Source: Caldifarciminota bacterium
GTDB lineage: Bacteria; Hydrothermota; Hydrothermia; B15-G9; WFZT01
Reading direction: 5' to 3'
Length of the DNA: 7,000 nt
Assembly: GCA_026986235.1 (NCBI GenBank)
Contig: JALSOY010000246.1
Coordinates: 1-7,000, forward strand
The translations under genes and the position numbers were made by a program. The notes below the pieces were generated by a model, which was not told the DNA's origin, did no database searches, and worked only from the letters and a program-made list of their open reading frames with translations. Below are positions 1-5,937 of this stretch, in pieces. Numbering within the stretch: position 1 is the stretch's first letter; each line of letters starts with the position of its first letter.

Positions 1-1
1 G

Positions 2-886
2 ACCGGGCAGTTTGGCTTCTTTGAAACCATAAACGACTACGCCGTGTCAAAAGCCCTTTTTGACACAGCAACGAGATGGCTCAAAGAACGGGGTATGGAA
101 CAGATACTCGGTCCACTTTCCTTCTCCACCAACAGCGTGGCAGGTCTCCTGATCGAGGGATTCGATTCCCCACCTGTAGTGATGATGCCCTATAACCCAC
201 CATTCTACGCAGATCACATAGAGAAGTACGGTTTTAAAAAGGCCAAGGACCTTCTCGCATACATAATTACCGTGGACGAAAAATTCATTTCCTTTACCGA
301 TAGGCTGAAAAGAAGGCTGAAACCCCTTGCAGAAAGGGCAATGCGAGAGGGTTTCACCATTAGAAATGTGAACTTCAAGAAGGTTGATGAGGAAATTCCC
401 AAGCTAAGGGATATTTACAACAACGCCTGGGAGAAAAACTGGGGCTTCGTCCCCATGACGGAAAGGGAGTTTGAACATCTTGCCCTCGACCTGAAACAGA
501 TAGCAATCCCGGAACTTACGAAGATCGTCGAATACAAAGGGGATCCCGCAGCCTTTGGACTCCTTATACCTGACATTAACCAGATTCTTAAAAAGGTAAA
601 CGGTAAACTCTTTCCTTTCGGATTCCTCAAGCTCTACTTTGGATTCAATAAAATAGACGGCCTGAGACTCATAGCACTGGGTATTAAAAAAGGCTACAGA
701 AAGAGGGGAGCTGACTCCCTCATGTACTACAGATTCCTTGAAGATGGCCTGAAGTTGAGAAAATGGCGCTACTGCGAGGTATCCTGGCTACTTGAAGACA
801 ACTATCTGATAATTCGAGCCACAGAATTTATGGGCGGGAAGAAGTACAAAACATACAGGCTGTATGTTAAAAGCCTGATGGATTAG
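2..886 (+). CDS. GNAT-type acyltransferase-like protein (YghO-like family), 5'-truncated by window edge
   Basis: The reading frame is open from base 2, so the gene begins upstream of the window and 294 codons are visible. The GTG at 44 is internal, because conserved-looking sequence (GQFGFFETINDYAV) precedes it. Family-like motifs are the segment ending WLKERGM, then GPLSFSTN, GLLIEGFDSPPVVMMPYNPP and a GF-KAKDLLAY stretch. The C-terminal part carries an acyl-CoA-binding-like GIKKGYRKRGADSLMYY, followed by EVSWLLEDN and a YKTYRLYVK end. These match my memory of a widespread large family (about 370-390 aa) annotated as N-acetyltransferase or YghO-like, so roughly 80-90 N-terminal residues should lie outside. 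The substrate is unknown and acetyl transfer is inferred from fold only. A strong terminator follows 13 bp after the stop. The family call is fairly sure; the biochemical role is not. Confidence 0.8.
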   Translation, partial: TGQFGFFETINDYAVSKALFDTATRWLKERGMEQILGPLSFSTNSVAGLLIEGFDSPPVVMMPYNPPFYADHIEKYGFKKAKDLLAYIITVDEKFISFTDRLKRRLKPLAERAMREGFTIRNVNFKKVDEEIPKLRDIYNNAWEKNWGFVPMTEREFEHLALDLKQIAIPELTKIVEYKGDPAAFGLLIPDINQILKKVNGKLFPFGFLKLYFGFNKIDGLRLIALGIKKGYRKRGADSLMYYRFLEDGLKLRKWRYCEVSWLLEDNYLIIRATEFMGGKKYKTYRLYVKSLMD

Positions 887-898
887 AGACTCCCTATT

Positions 899-926
899 GA
901 TCCCCCTTCACAAAGGGGGATCTTTT
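899..926 (+). terminator. Rho-independent terminator of the GNAT-like gene
   Basis: A perfect 10-bp stem (GATCCCCCTT with AAGGGGGATC) closes a CACA loop at 899-922 and is followed by TTTT. It sits 13 bp after the stop at 886. Only the + strand exit has a T-run; on the - strand the stem is followed by AATAGGG, so it should act for the upstream + strand gene only. The CCCCCTT/AAGGGGG core recurs twice in the 5758-5869 element. Confidence 0.8.
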
Positions 927-934
927 ACTTAATG

Positions 935-960
935 GAAAAGGTCGGAGGAATCGCTCCTAC
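935..960 (-). terminator. Candidate weak terminator of the waaA operon, overlapping its stop codon
   Basis: Reading the - strand from 960, GTAGGAG and CTCCGAC pair over seven positions with one mismatch around a 6-nt loop, then CTTTT follows (down to about 936). The TAG stop of waaA (959-957) lies inside the left arm. The stem is short and the T-run is only four, so this is a modest candidate. It is nevertheless the only hairpin plus T-run I see at the end of this operon. Confidence 0.4.
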
Positions 961-2147
961 TTACCCGACTCAAGCTTTGCCTTTATAAGTTTAAAGGTTT
1001 TCTCTGATGCTCCTGTCTTTGACTCTATAGCCTTCCGTGCCTTTTTCCCCATTTCAGCTCTCAGATCCCTGTCATCGATCAATCTTTTTATCCATTCAAA
1101 TAGCTCGTCATCGTTATTCACCACAACGGCAGAGCCTGTTTTCCTTAAAAGTTCAACAGGTTCTCTCGTATTTTCGTAGTGTGGTCCCACGATAATGGGC
1201 ACTCCAGCGTACGCTGGTTCAATTACACTGTGTCCCCCGTAGGGAGCAAGAGTCCCACCAACAAAAGCAATGTCTGATATGTGATAAAAATCGTACAGTT
1301 CCCCAAGGGTATCCAGAATCAGAACGGAATTTCTGTAACTGCCTTTCTTTGAAGATCTCAGAACGAAGGGGATGTTTCTCTGTTTTAAAAGCTCCACAAT
1401 CTTTAGCCTTCTTACTGGATGGCGGGGGGCAAGTATAAACTGAACATTTTCGTACTCGTCCCTGAGCCTTTTTATTACATCGATTATCCGGGATTCTTCA
1501 TGTGCCCTTACACTTCCAAATATCATGATGATGTCACTCTCTGAGTATCCCAGAGTCTTCCTGTTTAATATGGAGTAAGGTCTCTTTACCACATCATACT
1601 TAAGACTTCCAAAAACTTTTACTCTTTCTGGATCTGCTCCAAGGGAGATGAACCTTTCCCTGTCAACCTCTGTCTGTGCGAGTATGAGTTCAAACTCCCT
1701 GATTATTCTTGAAAAAAGCCTTTTCAACTTCATGTAACGGGGAAAACTTCTATCGGACAGGCGGGCATTGACCAGATATTTCGTAACACCCTGAGTTTCG
1801 AGGATGAGGTTGGGCCATAGTTCGGTTTCAGCTATAATCAGTATGGAGGGTCTGGCTATTTTTACAAACTCTCTTATGGCAGATTTTTTATCCATGGGGA
1901 AACGGCTTACCTGAGCATTGTTTCCCCAGAGCGTTTTTGCCCTTTGAAGTCCCGAGAGAGTGAAGGTGGTTATAAAAACCGGGATTTTGTGTTCTATGAA
2001 AAGGTTCACCAGGTAAGATATGGCATTAATTTCACCGACCGATGAGGCATGGATCCATATGTCAGTTCCATGGTAAGGATACTCGACCTTCACACGAAAA
2101 AAAAGGTTAACCACAGATATCAAAAGGTCGTAGATTCGTTTAATCAA
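957..2147 (-). CDS. waaA: 3-deoxy-D-manno-octulosonic acid (Kdo) transferase
   Basis: WaaA/KdtA transfers Kdo from CMP-Kdo to lipid IVA at the inner face of the cytoplasmic membrane, the first step of LPS inner-core assembly (family knowledge). The 396 residues show the GT30 pattern. The N-terminal half has HASSVGE (33-39, holding the catalytic Glu), AETELWPN (106-113) and NARLSDRS (127-134). The C-terminal GT-B half has GSVRAHEE (211-218), APRHP (240-244), DTLGEL..FY..SD.AFVGG (279-298), GGH..IEPA (304-311) and GPHYEN (321-326). Residues 3-18 form a hydrophobic helix that could anchor it to the membrane. The start is TTG at 2147 and shares TTGA with the mtaD stop; an in-frame TAA at 2153-2151 excludes any earlier start. 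The N-terminus is short: the usual ER-G segment before HASSVGE is missing. It is the last gene of the lipoprotein-mtaD-waaA operon. The function is close to certain; whether it adds one or more Kdo cannot be read from sequence. Confidence 0.95.
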   Translation of the reverse strand: MIKRIYDLLISVVNLFFRVKVEYPYHGTDIWIHASSVGEINAISYLVNLFIEHKIPVFITTFTLSGLQRAKTLWGNNAQVSRFPMDKKSAIREFVKIARPSILIIAETELWPNLILETQGVTKYLVNARLSDRSFPRYMKLKRLFSRIIREFELILAQTEVDRERFISLGADPERVKVFGSLKYDVVKRPYSILNRKTLGYSESDIIMIFGSVRAHEESRIIDVIKRLRDEYENVQFILAPRHPVRRLKIVELLKQRNIPFVLRSSKKGSYRNSVLILDTLGELYDFYHISDIAFVGGTLAPYGGHSVIEPAYAGVPIIVGPHYENTREPVELLRKTGSAVVVNNDDELFEWIKRLIDDRDLRAEMGKKARKAIESKTGASEKTFKLIKAKLESGK

Positions 2148-3454
2148 ATCTTAAACTCGTCTTTGATTTTGTTTATGATTATATTAAACTCTCTTATGGA
2201 GCGGTGGAAGTCCAGGGTGAGGAATTCTCTGTTTCTGTAAACGGGTTTTCCGTTGATAACCACATCGTTAACATCCGTTCCCTTTGCAGCGTAAACGATG
2301 TGGGAGATGGGGTTAAAAACGGGTATGGAATGGGGTTTATTAATTTTCAATGTGATCAGGTCAGCAAGGAAACCCTCTTTTATGTCGCCTAAGTTGGAGT
2401 ATCCGAGGGAAATGGCTCCACGGAGGGTGGCCGATTTCAAAACCTCGTTTGCAGGGCAGGATGTGGGATCAAGCGTGTTTACCTTACAGATGAGTGCCAT
2501 AAATTTCATTTCCTGGAACATGTCGAGGGAGTTATTGGAGGCGTCGCCGTCAGTTCCAAGGGCGAGTTTTGCACCCTTTTCCAGATACTTTCTGTGAGGG
2601 GCTACACCCGAGGCGAGCTTTGCATTGCTCTGGGGACAGGAAGCTATGCCTACATTTTTCTCCACATATATGTCTATTTCCTCGTCGTCGAGCCACACGG
2701 AGTGAGCTGATACAACGCTGGAATTCAAAAAACCTATGGAATCCAGATATCTCACCGGAGTTTTCCCGAATTTTTCCCTGACTTCCTGGACCTCCCGTCT
2801 GGTTTCTGCCACATGGATCTGTATGGGAACTCCGTATTTTTCAGCGACATCCCGTACCTTTTTGAGAATCTCAGGGGTGGTTGTGTAGGGTGCGTGGGGC
2901 CCGATCGAGGGTTTTATAAGTTCGTCATTGAGCCAGTTTTTTATAAACTCTTCGTTATACTGCAGCTGCTTTTCCCAGGATTCAGCGGTGGGAGTGGGAA
3001 AGGAGATGATCCCTTCTGCAAGAACCGCTCTCATACCGATTTTTCTGAGTACTTCAGCGGCATCCTGCTGGAAAAAGTACATGTCTGCGAATAGAGTCGT
3101 ACCTGTGGAGATCATTTCAGAGGCGGCAACAGGAAGTGTTTTGCGAATAAACTCCTCTGTCACAAACTTCCCTTCAGCAGGCCAGATGTAATTCTGTAGC
3201 CACTCAAAGAGTGGAAGATCATCAGCAAGACCGCGAAAAGCAATCATAGCCGCATGAGTATGGGTATTCACAAGGCCTGGCATGACTATGAGATCATCGC
3301 CTCCTATAATCTCATCCGCATGGTAACCGAACTCACCTTCCCTGAAAACCCTATCAATTTTATTACCTTTTATTCCCACGGCACCATTTTCTATGACACC
3401 GTCGGAGAAGGAAACCACGAATTTTCCTTTTACTACGAGGTCAAATTTCTCCAT
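2144..3454 (-). CDS. mtaD: S-adenosylhomocysteine / 5'-methylthioadenosine deaminase (amidohydrolase)
   Basis: This family hydrolytically deaminates SAH and MTA (sometimes adenosine) to the inosyl forms in the cytosol, handling by-products of methylation and polyamine synthesis. The 436 residues have the full amidohydrolase layout: N-terminal beta-sandwich, then PGLVNTHTHAAM (59-70) with metal ligands His65 and His67. IQIHVAE follows (metal His214 and Glu217), then SAHSVWLD (His251) and ALGTDGDASNN (metal Asp302). GPHAPYT (185-191) and PLFEWL..YIWPAE (81-94) are typical of the MtaD/TM0936 branch rather than of guanine deaminase or chlorohydrolase. The ATG at 3454 is preceded by GAGAGGTGAAAA, a good Shine-Dalgarno, which overlaps the TGA stop of the upstream lipoprotein gene. 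The stop overlaps the waaA start, so translation is probably coupled. All catalytic residues are present. Substrate preference between SAH, MTA and adenosine cannot be settled here. Confidence 0.9.
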   Translation of the reverse strand: MEKFDLVVKGKFVVSFSDGVIENGAVGIKGNKIDRVFREGEFGYHADEIIGGDDLIVMPGLVNTHTHAAMIAFRGLADDLPLFEWLQNYIWPAEGKFVTEEFIRKTLPVAASEMISTGTTLFADMYFFQQDAAEVLRKIGMRAVLAEGIISFPTPTAESWEKQLQYNEEFIKNWLNDELIKPSIGPHAPYTTTPEILKKVRDVAEKYGVPIQIHVAETRREVQEVREKFGKTPVRYLDSIGFLNSSVVSAHSVWLDDEEIDIYVEKNVGIASCPQSNAKLASGVAPHRKYLEKGAKLALGTDGDASNNSLDMFQEMKFMALICKVNTLDPTSCPANEVLKSATLRGAISLGYSNLGDIKEGFLADLITLKINKPHSIPVFNPISHIVYAAKGTDVNDVVINGKPVYRNREFLTLDFHRSIREFNIIINKIKDEFKI

Positions 3455-3464
3455 TTTTCACCTC

Positions 3465-3986
3465 TCAGAATGCGTAATCTTCCCAGATCATGATGTACCA
3501 CAGGTTGTCCTCGGGCCGCCTTCTCAAGATAAATCTTGCATGTCCTTCAACAGACGAAATCCCGGGGACAGATGGTATCAAACTCAGGGTATAATTATAT
3601 ATGAAAACCCACTTATTATCACCGAGAGGAATCCCTCTTCCCCCCGTCAGATCAAGGTTTATTTCCTGGAAATTTTCAAATATATTTCTGGCAGAGATGA
3701 TCTCCTGCTCAAGGCCCCAGCTCAGGGAATCTATTCCCCAGTTGAGTTCGAGGATCTCTCTGATAGAGTCTTCTGAGTTATCAAAGTAAAATCTGAAAGA
3801 ATCAGGATCAAGGCACTTCACATATCCGTTGAGGTCTTTGGTTGAATATGCAAGAACCAGGTTGTTTATTACAATTTCAGGCTCAACGGGTGGAGGGTAA
3901 GAGCCTTTCCCTTCTCTGGGGTTGAAGGGGTTGAAACATCCTTCTATAAATAAAGCCGCAAAAAGTACAGGGAGTATTTTTTTCAT
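3465..3986 (-). CDS. Predicted lipoprotein with a possible NTF2-like domain, unknown function
   Basis: The protein has 173 aa. Residues 1-16 are a lipoprotein signal peptide (MKK, a hydrophobic core, then FIEG) with the lipidated cysteine at 17. Glu at position -2 of the lipobox is unusual but tolerable. The mature start CFNPFNP, then a proline-rich linker, is followed by a compact domain that opens PEIVINNLVLAYSTKDLNGY and closes with RRRPEDNLWYIMIWEDY. This opening helix, the 'FRFYF' strand and the W-I-W-D end resemble the small alpha+beta NTF2/SnoaL-like lipoproteins of candidate phyla; I infer this from pattern only. The ATG at 3986 has no Shine-Dalgarno but lies 7 nt after a perfect TATAAT, so the message may be leaderless. 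It is the first gene of the operon with mtaD and waaA. Lipidation and envelope location are likely; the function is unknown. Confidence 0.8.
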   Translation of the reverse strand: MKKILPVLFAALFIEGCFNPFNPREGKGSYPPPVEPEIVINNLVLAYSTKDLNGYVKCLDPDSFRFYFDNSEDSIREILELNWGIDSLSWGLEQEIISARNIFENFQEINLDLTGGRGIPLGDNKWVFIYNYTLSLIPSVPGISSVEGHARFILRRRPEDNLWYIMIWEDYAF

Positions 3987-3993
3987 ATTTAAA

Positions 3994-4022
3994 ATTATAC
4001 TGTCGGTGGCTTTCGTTGACCA
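3994..4022 (-). promoter_or_regulatory. Sigma-70-type promoter for the lipoprotein-mtaD-waaA operon
   Basis: On the - strand, TGGTCA (4022-4017, 4 of 6 to TTGACA) is followed by a 17-nt spacer and a perfect TATAAT (3999-3994). Seven nucleotides later comes the ATG at 3986, so the expected transcription start falls on or next to the start codon. The -35 overlaps that of the opposing plsY promoter. Confidence 0.65.
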
Positions 4023-4045
4023 TTCCTTGGAGTTATGTTTATCTT
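4016..4045 (+). promoter_or_regulatory. Candidate promoter for plsY-ddl
   Basis: TTGACC (4016-4021, 5 of 6 to the -35 consensus), an 18-nt spacer and TATCTT (4040-4045, 4 of 6 to the -10 consensus). The ATG at 4053 follows after 7 nt, the same geometry as the opposite promoter. If it is used, the ATG at 4035 would lie inside the promoter and could not be translated from this transcript. Confidence 0.5.
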
Positions 4046-4052
4046 TAAAGCC

Positions 4053-4697
4053 ATGCAGATAGTTTTTTATGTTTTACTGGCATATTTTCTGGGTGCAATA
4101 CCCTTTTCCTTCATCGTAGCGAAGCTTGGCAGGGGAATTGATGTCAGGTATGTGGATTCCGGGAATGTGGGGGCGTACAATGTTTTTAAAAACGCAGGTC
4201 CTTTCTACGGAGTAGTTGCAGGTCTTTTGGATATAGGTAAGGGATTTGCACCTGTGGCGATGGCCAGGATGGCGGGTTTCAATCTCTACGAGATCATCCC
4301 CGTTTCCATGGCTGTTATTGTGGGACACAATTGGTCCCTGTTTTTGAAGTTCCAGGGAGGTCAGGGACTTGCTCCGACCCTCGGGGTTTTTCTGAACATC
4401 TCCCCACTTGAGATCCTTCTGGCTCTAATTGCCTTTGTGACAGGCGCAATTATTGCAAAATTTACCAGCCCGCCTGGCTGGCTTTCAAGTAGAAAAAACT
4501 TTGGAAGTCTCATGGGATTTGTAGTTTACACGACTCTCATATTTTCAAAGTCGAACATCAGCTGGGGAGTGCGTGCAAACTACTTCGCCGTTCTTCCTGT
4601 TCTCTTTTTGAAGCAAATACAGGGAACCACAAGAAAACACGCATTTTTACAGGGATTTCTCCTGCCGTCAAGGAAGAAAGATGAAGGAAAAAATTAA
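4053..4697 (+). CDS. plsY: PlsY-like glycerol-3-phosphate acyltransferase, divergent
   Basis: PlsY is an integral membrane enzyme that moves an acyl group from acyl-phosphate to glycerol-3-phosphate, the first step of phospholipid synthesis. The 214 aa are strongly hydrophobic. LGAIPFSFIVAKLGRGIDVR and then SGNVGAYN correspond to motif 1 (Ser36 and the Asn kept). LLDIGKG matches the LLDxxKG stretch. VGHNWSLFLKFQGGQGLAP corresponds to motif 2. Departures from the usual consensus are GATN to GAYN, FKGGKG to FQGGQG, a Pro for the Thr just after, and no recognisable C-terminal H-x-x-N-I-x-R-L motif 3. The start was chosen at 4053 because family members begin about 13 residues before G-S/A-I-P and a -10 box lies 7 nt upstream. 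An ATG at 4035 is in frame but has GGAG only 2 nt away. The 3' end overlaps ddl by 17 nt. The family is sure; activity on glycerol-3-phosphate is less so. Confidence 0.8.
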   Translation: MQIVFYVLLAYFLGAIPFSFIVAKLGRGIDVRYVDSGNVGAYNVFKNAGPFYGVVAGLLDIGKGFAPVAMARMAGFNLYEIIPVSMAVIVGHNWSLFLKFQGGQGLAPTLGVFLNISPLEILLALIAFVTGAIIAKFTSPPGWLSSRKNFGSLMGFVVYTTLIFSKSNISWGVRANYFAVLPVLFLKQIQGTTRKHAFLQGFLLPSRKKDEGKN

Positions 4698-5637
4698 ACT
4701 TCTCAGGGATAAAAAAATTCTCGTACTTTACGGGGGCTGGTCGAGAGAAAGGGAGGTTTCCATTCGATCAGGAACAAAGGTTTTAAATGCGCTTACATCC
4801 ATGGGCTTTAACGCAGTCGGGCTGGATATGGACAGGGATTTTTACAACAGGATCAGGGAAATCTCTCCTGATGTGGTGGTTATTATGTTGCACGGGAAAC
4901 CCGGTGAGGACGGAACAGTTCAGGGGACGCTTGAACTCATGGGGATACCTTACACTGGATCCGGTGTACTTGCCTCTGCGATCGGGATGAACAAGATTGC
5001 CACAAAAAGGATGCTCCTCTTCCACAACCTTCCAACACCTGACTTTGTTTACGATCCTTATAACAGGGATCCTGTAAAGCTTTCTGAGAAAGTTATAGAG
5101 AAACTTGGCATACCGGTGGTGGTCAAGCCTGTGGAAGAGGGGTCCAGCCTCGGGGTGAAAATCGTCAAAAGCGAAGGTGAGCTTCCCCGTGTAATTGAAG
5201 AGGAATTGGGAGAATTCGGGAATATATATTTTGAGAGGTACATCAAGGGGAAATCAGTGACCGTGGGAGTTCTCGGGACAGGTGAGGATGCCTTTCCTCT
5301 CCCCATACTGGAGCTGAGACCAAAGGGCCGGGAGTTTTACGACTACGAAGCAAAGTACACCCACGGGCTGACTGAATTTATAATTCCTGCTGAAATACCG
5401 GATCGGGCATACAGAAAACTTCAGAAAGATTCTCTCAGGACTCATCAGATAGTTGGATGCAGGGGGTTTTCCCGGGTCGATGCTGTGGTATCAGAAGACG
5501 GAGAGCCATACATTCTTGAAATCAACACCATTCCAGGAATGACAGACTTATCGGATCTCCCGGCCGAGGCCGAGCACATGGGTATAAGTTATAACGAACT
5601 CGTTCTTTACATCCTCGCCTCAGCCTATGAATCCTGA
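4681..5637 (+). CDS. ddl: D-alanine--D-alanine ligase
   Basis: This cytosolic ATP-grasp enzyme joins two D-alanines for the peptidoglycan precursor. The 318 aa are full length. Motifs in order: GGWSREREVSIRSG (18-31, conserved Glu25), HGKPGEDGTVQG (71-82), YTGSGVLASA.GMNK (91-105, Asn in place of the usual Asp before Lys), VVKP (147-150), and EEGSSLGV (152-159, the serine loop). Then come ERYIKG (185-190), EFYDYEAKY (218-226, the omega loop with the D-Ala-type tyrosine), SRVDAV (264-269) and EINTIPGMT (280-288, metal ligands Glu and Asn). The Tyr in the omega loop argues for D-Ala-D-Ala rather than a VanA-type D-Ala-D-Lac product. The ATG at 4681 has AGGA six nt upstream, inside the end of plsY, so the two genes are translationally coupled. 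The terminator is probably the right hairpin of the downstream palindrome. Confidence 0.96.
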   Translation: MKEKIKLLRDKKILVLYGGWSREREVSIRSGTKVLNALTSMGFNAVGLDMDRDFYNRIREISPDVVVIMLHGKPGEDGTVQGTLELMGIPYTGSGVLASAIGMNKIATKRMLLFHNLPTPDFVYDPYNRDPVKLSEKVIEKLGIPVVVKPVEEGSSLGVKIVKSEGELPRVIEEELGEFGNIYFERYIKGKSVTVGVLGTGEDAFPLPILELRPKGREFYDYEAKYTHGLTEFIIPAEIPDRAYRKLQKDSLRTHQIVGCRGFSRVDAVVSEDGEPYILEINTIPGMTDLSDLPAEAEHMGISYNELVLYILASAYES

Positions 5638-5766
5638 GTTGGAGTCCCACAAGCCCTGGTTCGATTATGAGAGTGTTCGATAAGTATTTTTCTTAATTTG
5701 CGGATAGAGTTGATTTTACGGTTATCATCCCTTTTTAGTCTTTTTCCCCAAGGAATAGGGGTTCTC

Positions 5767-5790
5767 AAAAATCCCCCTTGGAGAAGGGGG
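5767..5790 (-). terminator. Minus-strand terminator in the left arm of the palindrome
   Basis: Read on the - strand from 5790: CCCCCTT, loop CTCC, AAGGGGG, then ATTTTT. It is the first hairpin with a T-run met by transcripts leaving pcm on the - strand, about 510 bp beyond the pcm stop. Confidence 0.55.
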
Positions 5791-5833
5791 AAACAGGGGG
5801 ATTGAAATTTAAGCGGTAAACATCCCCCTTTGT

Positions 5834-5859
5834 CCCCCTTCTGAAGAAGGGGGATTTTT
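5834..5859 (+). terminator. Rho-independent terminator for plsY-ddl
   Basis: An 8-bp stem (CCCCCTTC with GAAGGGGG) closes a TGAA loop at 5834-5853, followed by ATTTTT. It is about 200 bp after the ddl stop and the first hairpin plus T-run on the + strand. It also insulates the promoter of the next gene, which begins 21 bp later. Confidence 0.65.
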
Positions 5860-5879
5860 CGAACACCCCGGTTCGATTA

Positions 5880-5908
5880 TTGACCTGATGTATGGGTGTG
5901 GTTATATT
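5880..5908 (+). promoter_or_regulatory. Sigma-70-type promoter of the acidic protein gene
   Basis: TTGACC (5880-5885, 5 of 6), a 17-nt spacer and TATATT (5903-5908, 5 of 6). The expected transcription start is near 5915, which gives a leader of about 23 nt that contains the Shine-Dalgarno. Confidence 0.7.
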
Positions 5909-5920
5909 AAAGAACCATCA

Positions 5921-5930
5921 AAAAGGAGGT
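5921..5930 (+). promoter_or_regulatory. Very strong ribosome binding site, decides the start of the acidic gene
   Basis: AAAAGGAGGT is complementary to essentially the whole anti-Shine-Dalgarno core of 16S rRNA. It lies 7 nt before the ATG at 5938, so that ATG is the start. The in-frame TTG at 5932 is only one nt from the site and can be dismissed. Confidence 0.85.
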
Positions 5931-5937
5931 TTTGCTG

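Larger units (their letters stand above)
5758..5869. repeat. 112-bp nested palindromic (MITE-like / REP-like) element
   Basis: The left arm (5767-5802) and right arm (5822-5859) are near-perfect reverse complements, differing by a 2-nt gap and a few loop bases, around a 19-nt centre (5803-5821). Outer GGGG (5758-5761) pairs with CCCC (5866-5869) and the intervening TTCTC / GTTCG stretch matches partly. Each arm is itself a hairpin of CCCCCTT and AAGGGGG. The whole could fold as one long cruciform or as two side-by-side hairpins. It has no coding potential that I can see. The same core occurs at 899-922, so it belongs to a repeated family. Confidence 0.75.
5654..5883. repeat. Imperfect direct repeats (CCC-y-GGTTCGATTAT) flanking the palindromic element
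   Basis: CCCTGGTTCGATTATGA at 5654-5670 recurs as CCCCGGTTCGATTATTGA at 5866-5883, with 11 bp (GGTTCGATTAT) identical. Between them, GTGTTCGA (5673-5680) and TCGAACAC (5859-5866) form an 8-bp inverted pair. The arrangement of direct repeats outside and inverted repeats inside is what a small inserted element with a target duplication would leave. The copies are imperfect, so this is a candidate only. The right copy overlaps the -35 box of the next gene. Confidence 0.5.

Noticed and set aside
44..46. GTG as the true start of the GNAT-like gene
   Set aside because: The frame is open to the window edge and the residues before it (GQFGFFETINDYA) fit the family, so the real start is upstream.
2204..3776. 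Several open frames of 62-127 codons on the + strand across mtaD and the lipoprotein gene
   Set aside because: They lie antisense inside genes with clear family motifs, have no promoter or SD of note, and their translations show no recognisable domain.
4035..4037. ATG 4035 as the plsY start
   Set aside because: GGAG is only 2 nt away, too close to work well; the candidate -10 box lies downstream of this ATG, and 4053 fits family N-terminus length better. Not fully excluded.
4074..5445. Minus-strand open frames (up to 84 codons) opposite plsY and ddl
   Set aside because: Shadows of the real coding frames; no motif or start signal supports them.
5650..5675. GGTTCGATTAT resembles a tRNA T-loop (GGTTCGANNCC), suggesting a tRNA fragment or attachment site
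   Set aside because: The flanking bases do not pair into a T-stem (CCTGG against ATGAG), there is no acceptor or anticodon arm, and the same motif recurs at 5870 without any tRNA context.
5638..5937. Possible CRISPR array, riboswitch or small RNA in the 300-bp gap
   Set aside because: The repeats are palindromic and only a pair, without regular spacers. No known riboswitch core is visible, and the hairpins are fully explained as terminators or a MITE-like element.
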